Source of the DNA: UMGS1387 sp045539625
GTDB taxonomy: Bacteria > Bacillota > Clostridia > Oscillospirales > CAG-382
Length of the DNA stretch: 48,206 nt
NCBI GenBank assembly: GCA_045539625.1
Contig: JAZQFS010000005.1
Location: forward strand, 1 to 48,206
Direction: 5' to 3'
Position numbers and translations under genes: made by a program. A model generated the notes under the pieces. The model ran no database searches and was not told the DNA's origin. It was given only the letters and a program-made list of their open reading frames with translations. Every line of letters starts with the position of its first letter. The first letter of the stretch is position 1. This document shows, one piece after another, positions 1 to 8,284 of this stretch.

Positions 1-141
1 AGTCTCTGTCCTACATGAGTATTGGTAAACAAAAATATACAATTTTAAATATAATTATGCATAAATAGAATTGTTAGTGCTTTCTTGCAATCTCTCAATG
101 ATATGTTAAGTTAACAATTTTGTTGATTTTATCTCTGTATC

Positions 142-170
142 GTGACAAATGAGAAAAATTATGCTATAAT
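142..170 (+). promoter_or_regulatory. Sigma-A promoter of the DUF4375-like lipoprotein gene
   Basis: GTGACA (142-147), a 17-nt spacer, then TATAAT (165-170), preceded by TG at 162-163 as an extended -10. It lies about 95 nt upstream of the chosen start codon. The rest of the first 260 bases is AT-rich and holds no gene that I can support. Confidence 0.75.
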
Positions 171-263
171 ATAGACAGGAAATAGAACTTTTTGCTAATT
201 TTCTGTCTATATAGGCAATAAAACAGTTAAATAAATAAGAATTTGACAAAGGAGTTTGATTAT

Positions 264-836
264 ATGAGAAAGATTGTTTTGTTTGTGTTGTTATTCGTTT
301 TGATATTGTGCTTAATCGGGTGTGATATAAAGCATGAAACAGATAAACCCACTATTATTGACACGAAAGGAGACGCTGGAATGGAACACATTTGGAACCT
401 AACCGATACGAATGATTTTGTTATTGCAATGACAGAGTATCTTAATAAAAAAACACAGTACGGCGAGGATATGTCTGCATTAAGTGATGCGGAGCGCATT
501 TTCTATATTACACAGACGCTTGAAATGGAAGTAAACAACGGAGGATTTTCCCAATTTTTCTATAATTCCAGCGGTGATTTCTCTAATGAGCTGGTAGGTG
601 CGTTTACTGCAATTGAGGCACACACAACTGCTGCCATCTGTCAAAAAGCAATCGATGCTTTCGGTTGTGACATTCCTGTTGACAGGGATGAACGTCAAGA
701 ACTGTTGGATGAACTGGAAAGCGCAGAACTTGATGAGATTTTTGAGGAATGTGATGATGCGTTCTTCGCATATGAAGATGACCTGAACGAATTGAACTAT
801 AACTTTGTAATGAAAAACATGGAGCAGTTCAATTAA
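264..836 (+). CDS. Predicted lipoprotein with DUF4375-like domain
   Basis: A 190-residue protein. The ATG at 264 is preferred over an in-frame TTG at 243 because AAAGGAG (248-254) lies between them at proper spacing. Residues 1-20 form a signal peptide ending in a lipobox (LIGC), so the mature protein should be a membrane-anchored lipoprotein. The remainder is acidic and carries the DUF4375-type core: a segment containing EVNNGGFSQFF, then an amphipathic helical region and a D/E-rich C-terminus. DUF4375 includes the DNA-mimic protein DMP19 and many proteins of unknown role; a lipoprotein version would act outside the cytoplasm, so DNA mimicry is unlikely here. The gene stands alone with its own promoter and terminator. 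The family call rests on motif recognition only. Confidence 0.7.
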   Translation: MRKIVLFVLLFVLILCLIGCDIKHETDKPTIIDTKGDAGMEHIWNLTDTNDFVIAMTEYLNKKTQYGEDMSALSDAERIFYITQTLEMEVNNGGFSQFFYNSSGDFSNELVGAFTAIEAHTTAAICQKAIDAFGCDIPVDRDERQELLDELESAELDEIFEECDDAFFAYEDDLNELNYNFVMKNMEQFN

Positions 837-870
837 GCCAATTCCAATTTGTTGAACTAAATATCTGCAC

Positions 871-903
871 AGGAGCAAGGTTGAAATATGCCTTGCTCCT
901 TTT
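871..903 (+). terminator. Rho-independent terminator after the lipoprotein gene
   Basis: Perfect 10-bp stem (AGGAGCAAGG with CCTTGCTCCT), 10-nt loop, followed by TTTT. It starts 34 nt after the stop codon. Confidence 0.9.
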
Positions 904-1115
904 CATTGGATATTCACGAAAATGAATAAAAAGGTCATTTATGCATATCACTACTTATCTAATACAGAGACTTGCTGAAAAGAAAAGGTAACCAAAAAGA
1001 AAAGAATTTCGCAGGAAATCGCAAATTAAAGTATTGTCTTTAGTTCACGAAGAGTCGTCTTCCCGTCACAAGGCGGACGGAAAGACGGCGATAATTGTCT
1101 TATTTATACAAATAA
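904..1115. other. Intergenic spacer with an unexplained long hairpin
   Basis: No gene is visible between the lipoprotein terminator and the terminator of the GH2 operon. At 1056-1087 there is an imperfect hairpin with 12-nt arms (11 of 12 paired) and an 8-nt loop, but no T-run on either side, so it is not a standard terminator. Confidence 0.5.
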
Positions 1116-1147
1116 AGGGGCTGTAACATGGTTTTGCTACAGCCCCT
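1116..1147 (-). terminator. Terminator of the GH2 operon (could act both ways)
   Basis: Ten-bp stem (AGGGGCTGTA with TACAGCCCCT) and a 12-nt loop. On the minus strand it is followed by TTTATTT, on the plus strand by GATTTTTT. It starts 19 nt past the stop of the first GH2 gene. The loop resembles one end of the large intergenic element found near 7.1 and 15.3 kb. Confidence 0.8.
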
Positions 1148-1166
1148 GATTTTTTAATGCAGTTGA

Positions 1167-3494
1167 TTACTTTACTTCTTCCTTGATTTTGGGAAGCCAT
1201 TCGTTCATATACTTTTTCATGCTGAAAGGCGGGAAGCCTGTCATGTAGTGGTTTTTGCCTCGTGTTCCGTCATCAAGAGTCCATTCGATTATGAACAGCT
1301 TTTGCTCAGAGAACATAATTCTGATGTTGCCGATAACGTGGTTCTGATTCTTGTCAACCCAGAATTTGCCCTCAGCCTTGGTTTCGCCGGTGTCGGCATC
1401 GTAAATCTTGTAAGAGCCGCCTATGGGCTTGAGAGTGCAGTTTGAAGCGTAAATCTTGCTTCCCCAGCCGTTGATTTCACCGAGGAAAATGCTGAAGGGT
1501 GCCTGACAGCGCTTGATGTAGTCAAAGGCAAGCTTCTTTGAGAAGTAGAAGTCAACGATTGCGTCAGACATCTGCGGCCAACCGTCAAGCATATTCCACC
1601 AGATAATACCCGAAGAATGAGGACGCTCGGCACGTATTCTTTCGATAAAGAACTTCTTTGCCTCAGCCTGTGAAATCTGTGAAGCGATTGCAAAATCTTC
1701 AAGATTGTCGGGCACTTCGCCGAAGAGCTGAATGAGGTGGTCGTGCATAAGCTTTACTCTGTGGTCACGGTACTGAACGTCTGTTGAGTGTAAATTCCAT
1801 TCATCGTTGTTAAGATAAGGATAAAGCTTGTCGGGATTTATGAACTTCTTTATGGATTCAACATTGGGACAGCCGTGATAGCCTGTTTCGCTGATGAAGG
1901 AGGCTGTTGTCTGGGTGTAGAAGGGACCTTTGAAGTAGTCACGGGGACCCCAGGCATGAATTTCGGGTGAGCACTTGTTTGCAGTTACCGCAGGATCACG
2001 GAGCATTGCCTCAAATACCTTGGGTGAATAGTAAGGACTTGAAGGAAGGTAAGGACGGTACATATCAAGCCTTTCGCATACCTTGGGAAGCACTTCTCTT
2101 GTAATCTTGTTAAGTGCAGGATCCTGATGTGTAACGTAGGAAGGCTCGTCACATTCGTTGTCGCCTGCCCAAAGAGCAATACAGCAGTGATTGCGAAGCT
2201 TCTTAATGATAAATTCCGCTTCCTCACGCATAATATTGTAGAACCATTCCTCCTGAGGATACCAGTTGCAAGCCATGGTAAAGTCCTGCCATACGAGAAT
2301 ACCGTATTTGTCGCAAAGGTCGTAGAACTTGTGATCCTCGTATACGTTACCGCCCCAGCAGCGAAGAATGTTACAGCCGCATTCGTGGAAAAGACCGAGG
2401 GCTGTTTCGTATCTGTCTGCATCCATGCTGTGATAGGGGCTGAGAGGCACCCAGTTTGAGCCTGTGCAGTATACTTCAACGTCGTTTACAATAAAAGCAA
2501 AGCGTCCTTCAAGGTTGTTTGCATATTCGTCGTTGTGAAGCTTTACCGTTCTTACGCCGAACTTGAATTCCTTGGTTATAATCACGTTGCCCTCGGAGTC
2601 CTCAATCCATAATTTTACATCGTAAAGGTTGGGATCGCCGTAGCCGTGGGGCCACCAGAGCTTGGGGTTGTGAAGGTGCGCATGAACACAGCTGTCCTTG
2701 AACCAAAGCTGAGTTTCACCCTTGCCCACAGAGTCGCCGCAACGCATTTCAACCTTTGCATAAAGAGGCTTTGCGGGATATGCAAACATCTTGTAGTCAA
2801 GATTGGTGTCAAAGTTAATGGCAACGGTTGCAAAATGACCGCCGTCTTTAAGCTGATAGGTGAAGGCATAAACATCGGAAAATTCGTAAGAGTCGTGGTT
2901 TTCAAGGCTTACACCTCTCCAAATACCTGCACTGAGAGCTCTTGGCATAATGTCCCAGCCGTAGCAGTGAGGTGCTTTTCTCACCAGAACATCGCTGATG
3001 TGAGTGGATGAGGGATTTCTGTAAAGTATATTGGGAAGATTGTTTTTGTAAACCTCGGCGAAAGGTGAACGAATGTGAACGATAAGTGTGTTCTTTTCCT
3101 TTAAAAGTCCCGAAACATCAAATTTATGTGCAATAAGAGCGTTTTCACTTGTGCCAAGTAAAGCGCCGTTGAGGTAGTATTCAGCAAAGCAGTCAACCGC
3201 TTCAAAAGTAAGTACTGTTGTGTCGCCGATAATTCCCTTGTCGGGAGTAAATTCTGTCTTGTACCACCATTCCCAGGTTTCAATCTTTCTTACTTCCTCG
3301 TTGATGACGTTGCCCATAAACAAATCCTTTGGAAGCACGCCTGCCTTTGAAAGGTCAAGCTCGACGTTGCCGGGCACCTGTGCTTCAACGTGGGGAATAC
3401 CTACGCTGTCAAAATCCGAGTAGTCGTCTACGGTGTACTCTCCCGTGTCTGCATAGTAGAGAGTCCATTTTCCGTTTAAGCTCTGTGAAATCAT
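1167..3494 (-). CDS. GH2 family beta-mannosidase-like glycoside hydrolase (copy 1)
   Basis: A 775-residue enzyme with the order expected for GH2 beta-mannosidases: jelly-roll sugar-binding domain (about 1-200), immunoglobulin-like domain (about 205-320), TIM barrel (about 325-670) and a short C-terminal beta domain. The predicted acid/base is Glu447 in WAGDNECDE and the predicted nucleophile is Glu536 in ISETGYHG; NPKLWWP and WNMLDGWPQ are also typical of the beta-mannosidase branch. There is no signal peptide, so it probably acts in the cytoplasm on imported oligosaccharides. RBS AGAGGGA precedes the ATG. It follows its paralogue by 12 nt and shares almost the same first 82 residues. Beta-mannosidase is the best guess; the exact glycosidic specificity cannot be read from sequence. 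Confidence 0.88.
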   Translation of the reverse strand: MISQSLNGKWTLYYADTGEYTVDDYSDFDSVGIPHVEAQVPGNVELDLSKAGVLPKDLFMGNVINEEVRKIETWEWWYKTEFTPDKGIIGDTTVLTFEAVDCFAEYYLNGALLGTSENALIAHKFDVSGLLKEKNTLIVHIRSPFAEVYKNNLPNILYRNPSSTHISDVLVRKAPHCYGWDIMPRALSAGIWRGVSLENHDSYEFSDVYAFTYQLKDGGHFATVAINFDTNLDYKMFAYPAKPLYAKVEMRCGDSVGKGETQLWFKDSCVHAHLHNPKLWWPHGYGDPNLYDVKLWIEDSEGNVIITKEFKFGVRTVKLHNDEYANNLEGRFAFIVNDVEVYCTGSNWVPLSPYHSMDADRYETALGLFHECGCNILRCWGGNVYEDHKFYDLCDKYGILVWQDFTMACNWYPQEEWFYNIMREEAEFIIKKLRNHCCIALWAGDNECDEPSYVTHQDPALNKITREVLPKVCERLDMYRPYLPSSPYYSPKVFEAMLRDPAVTANKCSPEIHAWGPRDYFKGPFYTQTTASFISETGYHGCPNVESIKKFINPDKLYPYLNNDEWNLHSTDVQYRDHRVKLMHDHLIQLFGEVPDNLEDFAIASQISQAEAKKFFIERIRAERPHSSGIIWWNMLDGWPQMSDAIVDFYFSKKLAFDYIKRCQAPFSIFLGEINGWGSKIYASNCTLKPIGGSYKIYDADTGETKAEGKFWVDKNQNHVIGNIRIMFSEQKLFIIEWTLDDGTRGKNHYMTGFPPFSMKKYMNEWLPKIKEEVK

Positions 3495-3506
3495 ATGTTT
3501 CCCTCT

Positions 3507-5831
3507 TTATTTTACATCTTCCATGATGGCAGGAAGATATTTGTTCTTGTATGTGTCAAAGTCAAAGGGCGGATAGCCTGCAAGATAGTGGTTTCTTCCG
3601 CTTGTTCCGTCAGATAGTGTCCATTCGATGATGAATAACTTCTTTTCGGAATACATGATTTTAACCATGTTTATTTTCTTGTTTTCGTTAGGAACTATGT
3701 TGAAACTGCCTTCAAGATAAACCTTTCCGTCATCAACGCAGGTGATTTTGTATTTACCGGTCTTTTGCTCAAGAGTGCAGTTGGAAGCGAAAATAGGACA
3801 TCCCCAGTCTTCCACTTCGCCGAAGAAAAGTGAAAAATCACGCTGAGCCTTTTTTATGTAGTGGTAAGCAAGCTTTTTGTCAAAATAGTAGTCAACAACA
3901 GCATCCGACATCTGAGGCCAGCCGTCAAGCATGTTCCACCAGATAATGCCCGAAGAATGAGGACGTCTTGCACGAAGTCTTTCGACAAAGAATTTCTTTG
4001 CTTCAGCCTGTGAAACCTGGGAGGCGATGCTGTAGTCTTCAAGATTGTCAGGTGCTTTCCCGAACAGCTGTAATACCTGATTGTGCATAAGCATAACACG
4101 GTGGTCGGAATACATTTTGTCGGTGGAGTGTAAATTCCATTCGTTGTTGTCAAAATAGGGGAATACCTTGTCGGGAGTTATGAATTTCTTTATGGATTCA
4201 GGTGAAGGACATCCGTGATAACCTGTTTCGCTTATGAAAGATGCGGTATTGTTCTGATAGTAAGCGGATTTGTAATAGTCACGGGGACCCCAGGCGTGAA
4301 TTTCCGTTGCAACTAAATCGCTTGAAAGTCCTGTTTTTTGCATAACCTCAAAGACTTTTTGAGAAATGTAGGGGCTTGAAGGAAGATAGGGACGTGTCTG
4401 GTCAAGAGATTTTATAACATTGGGGATCACTTCACGGGTAATCTTGTTTTGGTTGGGATTTCTGCCAATACCAGCAATTGCGTCACATTCGTTGTCGCCG
4501 GACCAGAGAATGATACTGCAGTAGTTCCGAAGCTTTTTCACAACAGCCTGTGTTTCTTCAGCCATCATGTCGTAGAACCACTGCTCCTGAGGATAGTGGT
4601 TGCAAGCCATGGAAAAGTCCTGCCATACCATGATGCCGTACTTGTCGCACAGCTCATAGAAGCGTCTGTCCTCGTAAACGTTACCGCCCCAGCACCTTAC
4701 AATGTTGCATCCGCAGTCGTAGAAAAGACCGAGAGCTTCTTCGTACTTTTCGGCATCTCTGCTGTGATAAGGATCAAGAGGCACCCAGTTTGAGCCTTGG
4801 CAGTAAACCTCAACGCCGTTGATTTTGAAGAAGAATCTGCCTTCAATCTGAGTTGCAACCTCATCGTTGTGAAGTTCAACCTTGCGAAGTCCGTATTTAA
4901 CAGTCTTTTCGCAAAGAACGGTTCCGTCGGGAGCTTTGATGGTAAGGGTAATGTCATAAAGATTCTGCTTGCCGTAACCTCTCGGCCACCACAGCTTGGG
5001 ATTTGGTATGGCCACAACAGTGTTGCCGTTTTTTGCTGTGAGACTTGCGGTTCTGTCGTATTTTTCGTCCTCGAATACGGCGGTCATTGTAATTGTGGGA
5101 GGATTTGAATATGATAAAAACAGCTCAGGGGGAAGATTTGTTTCAAACTCTGCACTTATAACGGCATTGTCAGGTGAAAAAATCTGTGTAGGATACAAAA
5201 ACATATCCGTTATCTCGTATTCATCGTGGGTTTCAAGTCTGACGCCTCTCCATAAACCTGCACTGATGGCTCTCGGCATAATGTCCCAGCCGTAAGTGTG
5301 AGGAGCACGGCGGGAGAGAATGTAGTCGGGAACGTGCTGATAACCAAGACCTTTGTAGAGGGTGTTGGGAGCTTTCTGCTTTGTTTCTTCCCATACCGTC
5401 GAACGAATGTGAACGATGAGAGTATTGTGTTCTTTCAGAAGTCCCGATACATCAAATTTGTGCTCGATAAGAGCATTTTCGCTTGTGCCGAAAAGAGCAC
5501 CGTTCAGGTAGTATTCGGCATAGCAGTCAACGGCTTCAAAAACGAATTGTGCCGTAGGACTTTTTATAAAACTTTCATCACATGAAAATTCGGTTTTGTA
5601 CCACCATTCCCATGTTTCGATTTTTCTTACTTCCTCGTTGATTACATTTCCCATAAATAAATCTTCGGGAAGTACGCCTGCCTTTGAAAGGTCAAGCTCA
5701 ACATTACCGGGAACTTGTGCTTCAACGTGGGGAATACCTACGCTGTCAAAATCCGAGTAGTCGTCTACGGTGTACTCTCCTGTGTCTGCATAGTAGAGGG
5801 TCCATTTACCGTTTAAGCTCTGTGAAATCAT
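3507..5831 (-). CDS. GH2 family beta-mannosidase-like glycoside hydrolase (copy 2)
   Basis: A 774-residue paralogue of the next gene, with the same domain order. Predicted acid/base is Glu448 (WSGDNECD) and nucleophile Glu535 (ISETGYHG). Residues 1-82 differ from the neighbour at essentially one position (Glu56 for Lys), while residues 83-280 are strongly diverged and the catalytic barrel is again similar. This points to a tandem duplication with sequence homogenisation at the 5' end. RBS AAGGAGG is well spaced before the ATG. No signal peptide. It lies 25 nt after the SIS isomerase gene, so isomerase and both hydrolases are probably co-transcribed, and the two enzymes may split related mannoside substrates (inferred). 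Confidence 0.88.
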   Translation of the reverse strand: MISQSLNGKWTLYYADTGEYTVDDYSDFDSVGIPHVEAQVPGNVELDLSKAGVLPEDLFMGNVINEEVRKIETWEWWYKTEFSCDESFIKSPTAQFVFEAVDCYAEYYLNGALFGTSENALIEHKFDVSGLLKEHNTLIVHIRSTVWEETKQKAPNTLYKGLGYQHVPDYILSRRAPHTYGWDIMPRAISAGLWRGVRLETHDEYEITDMFLYPTQIFSPDNAVISAEFETNLPPELFLSYSNPPTITMTAVFEDEKYDRTASLTAKNGNTVVAIPNPKLWWPRGYGKQNLYDITLTIKAPDGTVLCEKTVKYGLRKVELHNDEVATQIEGRFFFKINGVEVYCQGSNWVPLDPYHSRDAEKYEEALGLFYDCGCNIVRCWGGNVYEDRRFYELCDKYGIMVWQDFSMACNHYPQEQWFYDMMAEETQAVVKKLRNYCSIILWSGDNECDAIAGIGRNPNQNKITREVIPNVIKSLDQTRPYLPSSPYISQKVFEVMQKTGLSSDLVATEIHAWGPRDYYKSAYYQNNTASFISETGYHGCPSPESIKKFITPDKVFPYFDNNEWNLHSTDKMYSDHRVMLMHNQVLQLFGKAPDNLEDYSIASQVSQAEAKKFFVERLRARRPHSSGIIWWNMLDGWPQMSDAVVDYYFDKKLAYHYIKKAQRDFSLFFGEVEDWGCPIFASNCTLEQKTGKYKITCVDDGKVYLEGSFNIVPNENKKINMVKIMYSEKKLFIIEWTLSDGTSGRNHYLAGYPPFDFDTYKNKYLPAIMEDVK

Positions 5832-5856
5832 TTTGTTTCCTCCTTGTATTGTTATT

Positions 5857-6498
5857 TTATTCTCCGAAAAGTATTTTTTCTATCATTGCGCAAAGGTGAT
5901 GGTAAACGGGAAGAGTAAGCTCCTGTACCTTGTAGGTTTCGGTTTCGGGAACTTTTATGCACACATCGCAAAGAGCCGACAGCTTGCTGTCTTTAGCTCC
6001 CGTGATGGAGGCTGTTTTAAGTCCCATAGCCTTTGCAACCTTAACGGCATTTACAACATTGCCCGAGTTTCCGCTGGTGGAAAGACCGATAAGCAGGTCT
6101 TCCTTTTTGCCGTAGCCGTAAACAAGCTGAGAATAAACGTATTCGGGCTTTACGTCGTTGAGATATGCGGTAAGCACGGCAGAGTGTGCAGGCAGAGAAA
6201 TTGCGGGAATACCTCTCTGAAGGCTGGATACAACCTCGTCTGTTTTTTCGCCAAACTGTGAGCAGAGCTTGTCTGCAAACTCTTTTTCGGGCTTTCTTTC
6301 AAGCATAAAGCTCTTCATAAGCTCGCCTACAATGTGGTCGCAGTCGGCACAGCTTCCGCCGTTTCCGCAAAGCAGAATTTTTCCGCCTGCGTGATAGGTG
6401 TCAAGCATCATCTGCAGAAGGCTTTCTATTTCATTTTTGCAGCCCGAAAGGGAAGGGAATCTTTCGTAAAGACTTTTTTCATCGTAAATTGAAAACAT
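5857..6498 (-). CDS. SIS-domain sugar-phosphate isomerase, GmhA-like
   Basis: A 213-residue protein of one SIS domain. GNGGSCADCDH (residues 45-55) matches the phosphosugar-binding motif of sedoheptulose-7-phosphate isomerases (GNGGSAADAQH in GmhA), and LSTSGNSGNVV is the second phosphate-binding loop. GmhA converts sedoheptulose 7-phosphate to D-glycero-D-manno-heptose 7-phosphate, but GmhA-like proteins in Clostridia also sit in sugar-use operons with undefined substrates. Placement ahead of two GH2 hydrolases suggests a role in processing a released sugar phosphate rather than LPS heptose (inferred). Two Cys replace the usual Ala residues in the motif. RBS GAAAGGA precedes the ATG. Confidence 0.75.
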   Translation of the reverse strand: MFSIYDEKSLYERFPSLSGCKNEIESLLQMMLDTYHAGGKILLCGNGGSCADCDHIVGELMKSFMLERKPEKEFADKLCSQFGEKTDEVVSSLQRGIPAISLPAHSAVLTAYLNDVKPEYVYSQLVYGYGKKEDLLIGLSTSGNSGNVVNAVKVAKAMGLKTASITGAKDSKLSALCDVCIKVPETETYKVQELTLPVYHHLCAMIEKILFGE

Positions 6499-6547
6499 GG
6501 TTTTATATCCTTTCTTTTTTGTATACGCGGTGTGTGCCGTAATACAT

Positions 6548-6625
6548 ATTTACATTTGCATTACCATTACCATTAACATTTACATTTACATTATCATTTG
6601 CATTTACATTATCATTTACATTTAC
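6548..6625. repeat. Hexanucleotide array, 13 in-phase units of ATTTAC type
   Basis: Thirteen consecutive 6-bp units of consensus ATTTAC (variants ATTTGC, ATTACC, ATTAAC, ATTATC) with no phase break over 78 bp; a degenerate 14th unit (ATTAGG) follows. It lies 50-127 nt upstream of the SIS start codon, in the probable 5' leader or promoter region of the SIS-GH2-GH2 operon. Confidence 0.9.
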
Positions 6626-6643
6626 ATTAGGCATCACGTATTG

Positions 6644-6712
6644 TATGCCATAGGCATTACGGTTTATATGCCATAGGCATCAAGGTCTGTATGCCATAGG
6701 CATAATTGACCA
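6644..6712. repeat. Three tandem 23-bp repeats with a palindromic core
   Basis: The 14-mer TATGCCATAGGCAT occurs at 6644, 6667 and 6690, an exact 23-bp period. The core ATGCC-ATA-GGCAT is an inverted repeat with a 3-nt centre; the 9 bp between cores are less conserved. A degraded partial unit precedes it near 6629-6643. No CRISPR-sized spacers and no cas genes are present. Possible operator array or RNA hairpins; function unknown. Confidence 0.85.
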
Positions 6713-6770
6713 TATGGTAAAAGGTTGGAAAAAGCACGTATTATGGCGGTTTTTGCCTGTTGTTTTTTTG

Positions 6771-6870
6771 CTGATTTTTAATTTTTTTATTTAAAAAATA
6801 TTTTTTTAATTTTTTTTTGAAAAAATAATCATTTTTTAGAAAAAATATTTTGTTTTTTTTGTAATTAAAA
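6771..6870. other. Very AT-rich tract with repeated T-runs and A-runs
   Basis: About 100 bp almost wholly A/T with many runs of 5-9 T or A, flanked by normal-composition DNA. It may be intrinsically bent DNA or an UP-like element for the minus-strand SIS operon. I could not identify a clean -35/-10 pair next to it. Confidence 0.5.
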
Positions 6871-6874
6871 AAAT

Positions 6875-7097
6875 GAGCCTGTTGAAAAAGTATGTTTTAT
6901 GTCACGTTTTACGAAAACCCCCGGCGAGGGTTTTCCTTTTTTTCGTCCTTTTAGGACGAAAAATTCACCTTTCCTGCGCTTTATGAAGCATAAGGAATTT
7001 CTCCGTCTGCGGACGGCGACCAAGGCTCCGCCTTTGGAAACTGCAAGCCTTTGAAAAGGCTTGACCTAAACTTTCACAATGGTTTTGCGACAAGCTC
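6875..7097 (-). repeat. Large multi-hairpin intergenic element, copy A
   Basis: The near-identical core (6885-7092) matches 15269-15480 in the opposite window orientation with about ten differences in ~211 bp. Read from the ROK stop codon it contains, in order, a perfect stem AAGCCTTT/AAAGGCTT (loop TC), a CCAAAGGC stem, a GACGG/CCGTC stem with loop CGCA (7001-7018), a bulged GCTT stem, TTCGTCCT/AGGACGAA, and GAAAACCC/GGGTTTTC. Imperfect terminal inverted repeats (GAGCCTGTTG and CGACAAGCTC) bound it. It begins about 8-13 nt after the ROK stop and could end that transcript. No ORF of its own. Confidence 0.85.
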
Positions 7098-7104
7098 TTA
7101 TTTT

Positions 7105-8067
7105 TTATTTGCTTTCTTCATAAGCCTTTACCGCAAGAGAAAGAGCCGCATAGTCTCCGATTTTTTCACCAAGACCGCTTGTAACAACCTTGCACACACT
7201 TGCAGCACCGGGTAAAGCTTCCTTGTCAATTACCTTCTTGCATTCCTCCCACAGAAGGTTTCTGCTTCTTGAGAAAATGCTTCCGATAATGATAACCTCG
7301 GGGTTGAGAATGTCTATAAGCACCGAAAGACCAACGCCCAAGTAATGACCGCTGACAGCATAGATGCTCTTTGCAAATTCGTCGCCTGCATCTGCATAGT
7401 CTGCAATAACCTTGGCGTTAATGGAATCAAGGTCATCGAGCGTTGGACAAAAGGCAACCTTTTCGCCCTTGTTCAGCTTGTCAAGCGTCATTGTTCTGCC
7501 GAGAGAAGCAATTCCGCCGCCGCTGCAAAAGCCTTCAAATGAGCCTGCCTTGCCGTAGCCTACGGGACCGTCGGCGGCAAGTCTTATGTGACCGCATTCA
7601 CCTGCGTTGTCATTTGTACCGCTGTAAAGACGTCCGTCAAGGATAAGTCCTGCACCCAGACCTGTTCCGAAGGTCATAAAAATAACATTTTTATATCCTC
7701 TGCCCGCACCGAATTTGTACTCGGCATAACAGCAGGCGTTGGCATCGTTCTGAATAATTGTGGGAACGCCGAATTTTTCCTTGAAAAAGTCTACGGCAGC
7801 AATGTTGTCCCAGCCGGGAAGGTTTGGCGGAGACATAATCACGCCTGTCTTTGAGTCAAGAGGACCTCCGCAGCTTATGCCTATGGCACAAAGCTCTCTT
7901 CCGCAAAGAAGCTTTTCAAGAATCTCTGCGAATTTTTCAAGAGTTTCGTAAGGGGGAAGCGTTGCAAATTTTTCCTTTTCCAGTATTTCAAAATCGCCGT
8001 CTTCCTTCATTCTGCCAAGGCTTACGGCACATTTTGTTCCTCCGATATCTATTCCGCAAAACAGCAT
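7105..8067 (-). CDS. ROK family sugar kinase (glucokinase-like)
   Basis: A 320-residue protein. The N-terminal phosphate loop is DIGGTKCA (7-14), the catalytic base is probably Asp108 in QNDANA, the second phosphate loop is GTGLGAG (134-140), and GECGH (156-160) supplies Glu and His of the ROK sugar site. The Cys cluster that normally follows to bind zinc (CxCGxxGCxE) is missing; the region reads YGKAGSFEGFCS (171-182), keeping a Glu and a single Cys. The enzyme should phosphorylate a hexose in the cytoplasm, and its place upstream of the SIS and GH2 genes suggests mannose, glucose or an aminosugar released by the hydrolases (inferred). RBS AAGGAGTGAT precedes the ATG. A regulator role is unlikely as there is no N-terminal helix-turn-helix. 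Confidence 0.88.
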   Translation of the reverse strand: MLFCGIDIGGTKCAVSLGRMKEDGDFEILEKEKFATLPPYETLEKFAEILEKLLCGRELCAIGISCGGPLDSKTGVIMSPPNLPGWDNIAAVDFFKEKFGVPTIIQNDANACCYAEYKFGAGRGYKNVIFMTFGTGLGAGLILDGRLYSGTNDNAGECGHIRLAADGPVGYGKAGSFEGFCSGGGIASLGRTMTLDKLNKGEKVAFCPTLDDLDSINAKVIADYADAGDEFAKSIYAVSGHYLGVGLSVLIDILNPEVIIIGSIFSRSRNLLWEECKKVIDKEALPGAASVCKVVTSGLGEKIGDYAALSLAVKAYEESK

Positions 8068-8196
8068 ATCATCACTCCTTGTTTTCTTTAATTTGATTAT
8101 ACATTAATATTGTGACATTTTCTACACAAATCTTAAGTTTATATTTGCAAAACGTAAGGTTTATGCCATAATATTACATTTATTTACAAATTAAAG

Positions 8197-8225
8197 TTGA
8201 TACACAAAAACCGTGGTGTTATACT
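8197..8225 (+). promoter_or_regulatory. Sigma-A promoter of azlCD
   Basis: TTGATA (8197-8202), 17-nt spacer, TATACT (8220-8225) with an extended TG at 8217-8218. The start codon lies 60 nt downstream. The same 217-bp spacer must hold the divergent ROK promoter, where TATAAT is visible on the minus strand near 8095-8100 but has no good -35. Confidence 0.75.
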
Positions 8226-8284
8226 TGTTGTACTGATTAATAATGGGAAGTTTTTTCAGCTTTTAATCGGAAGGAAGGATAAAC

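Noticed and set aside
6644..6712. Regular 23-bp repeats that could suggest a CRISPR array
   Set aside because: Only three units, spacers of 9 bp that are partly similar, and no cas genes.
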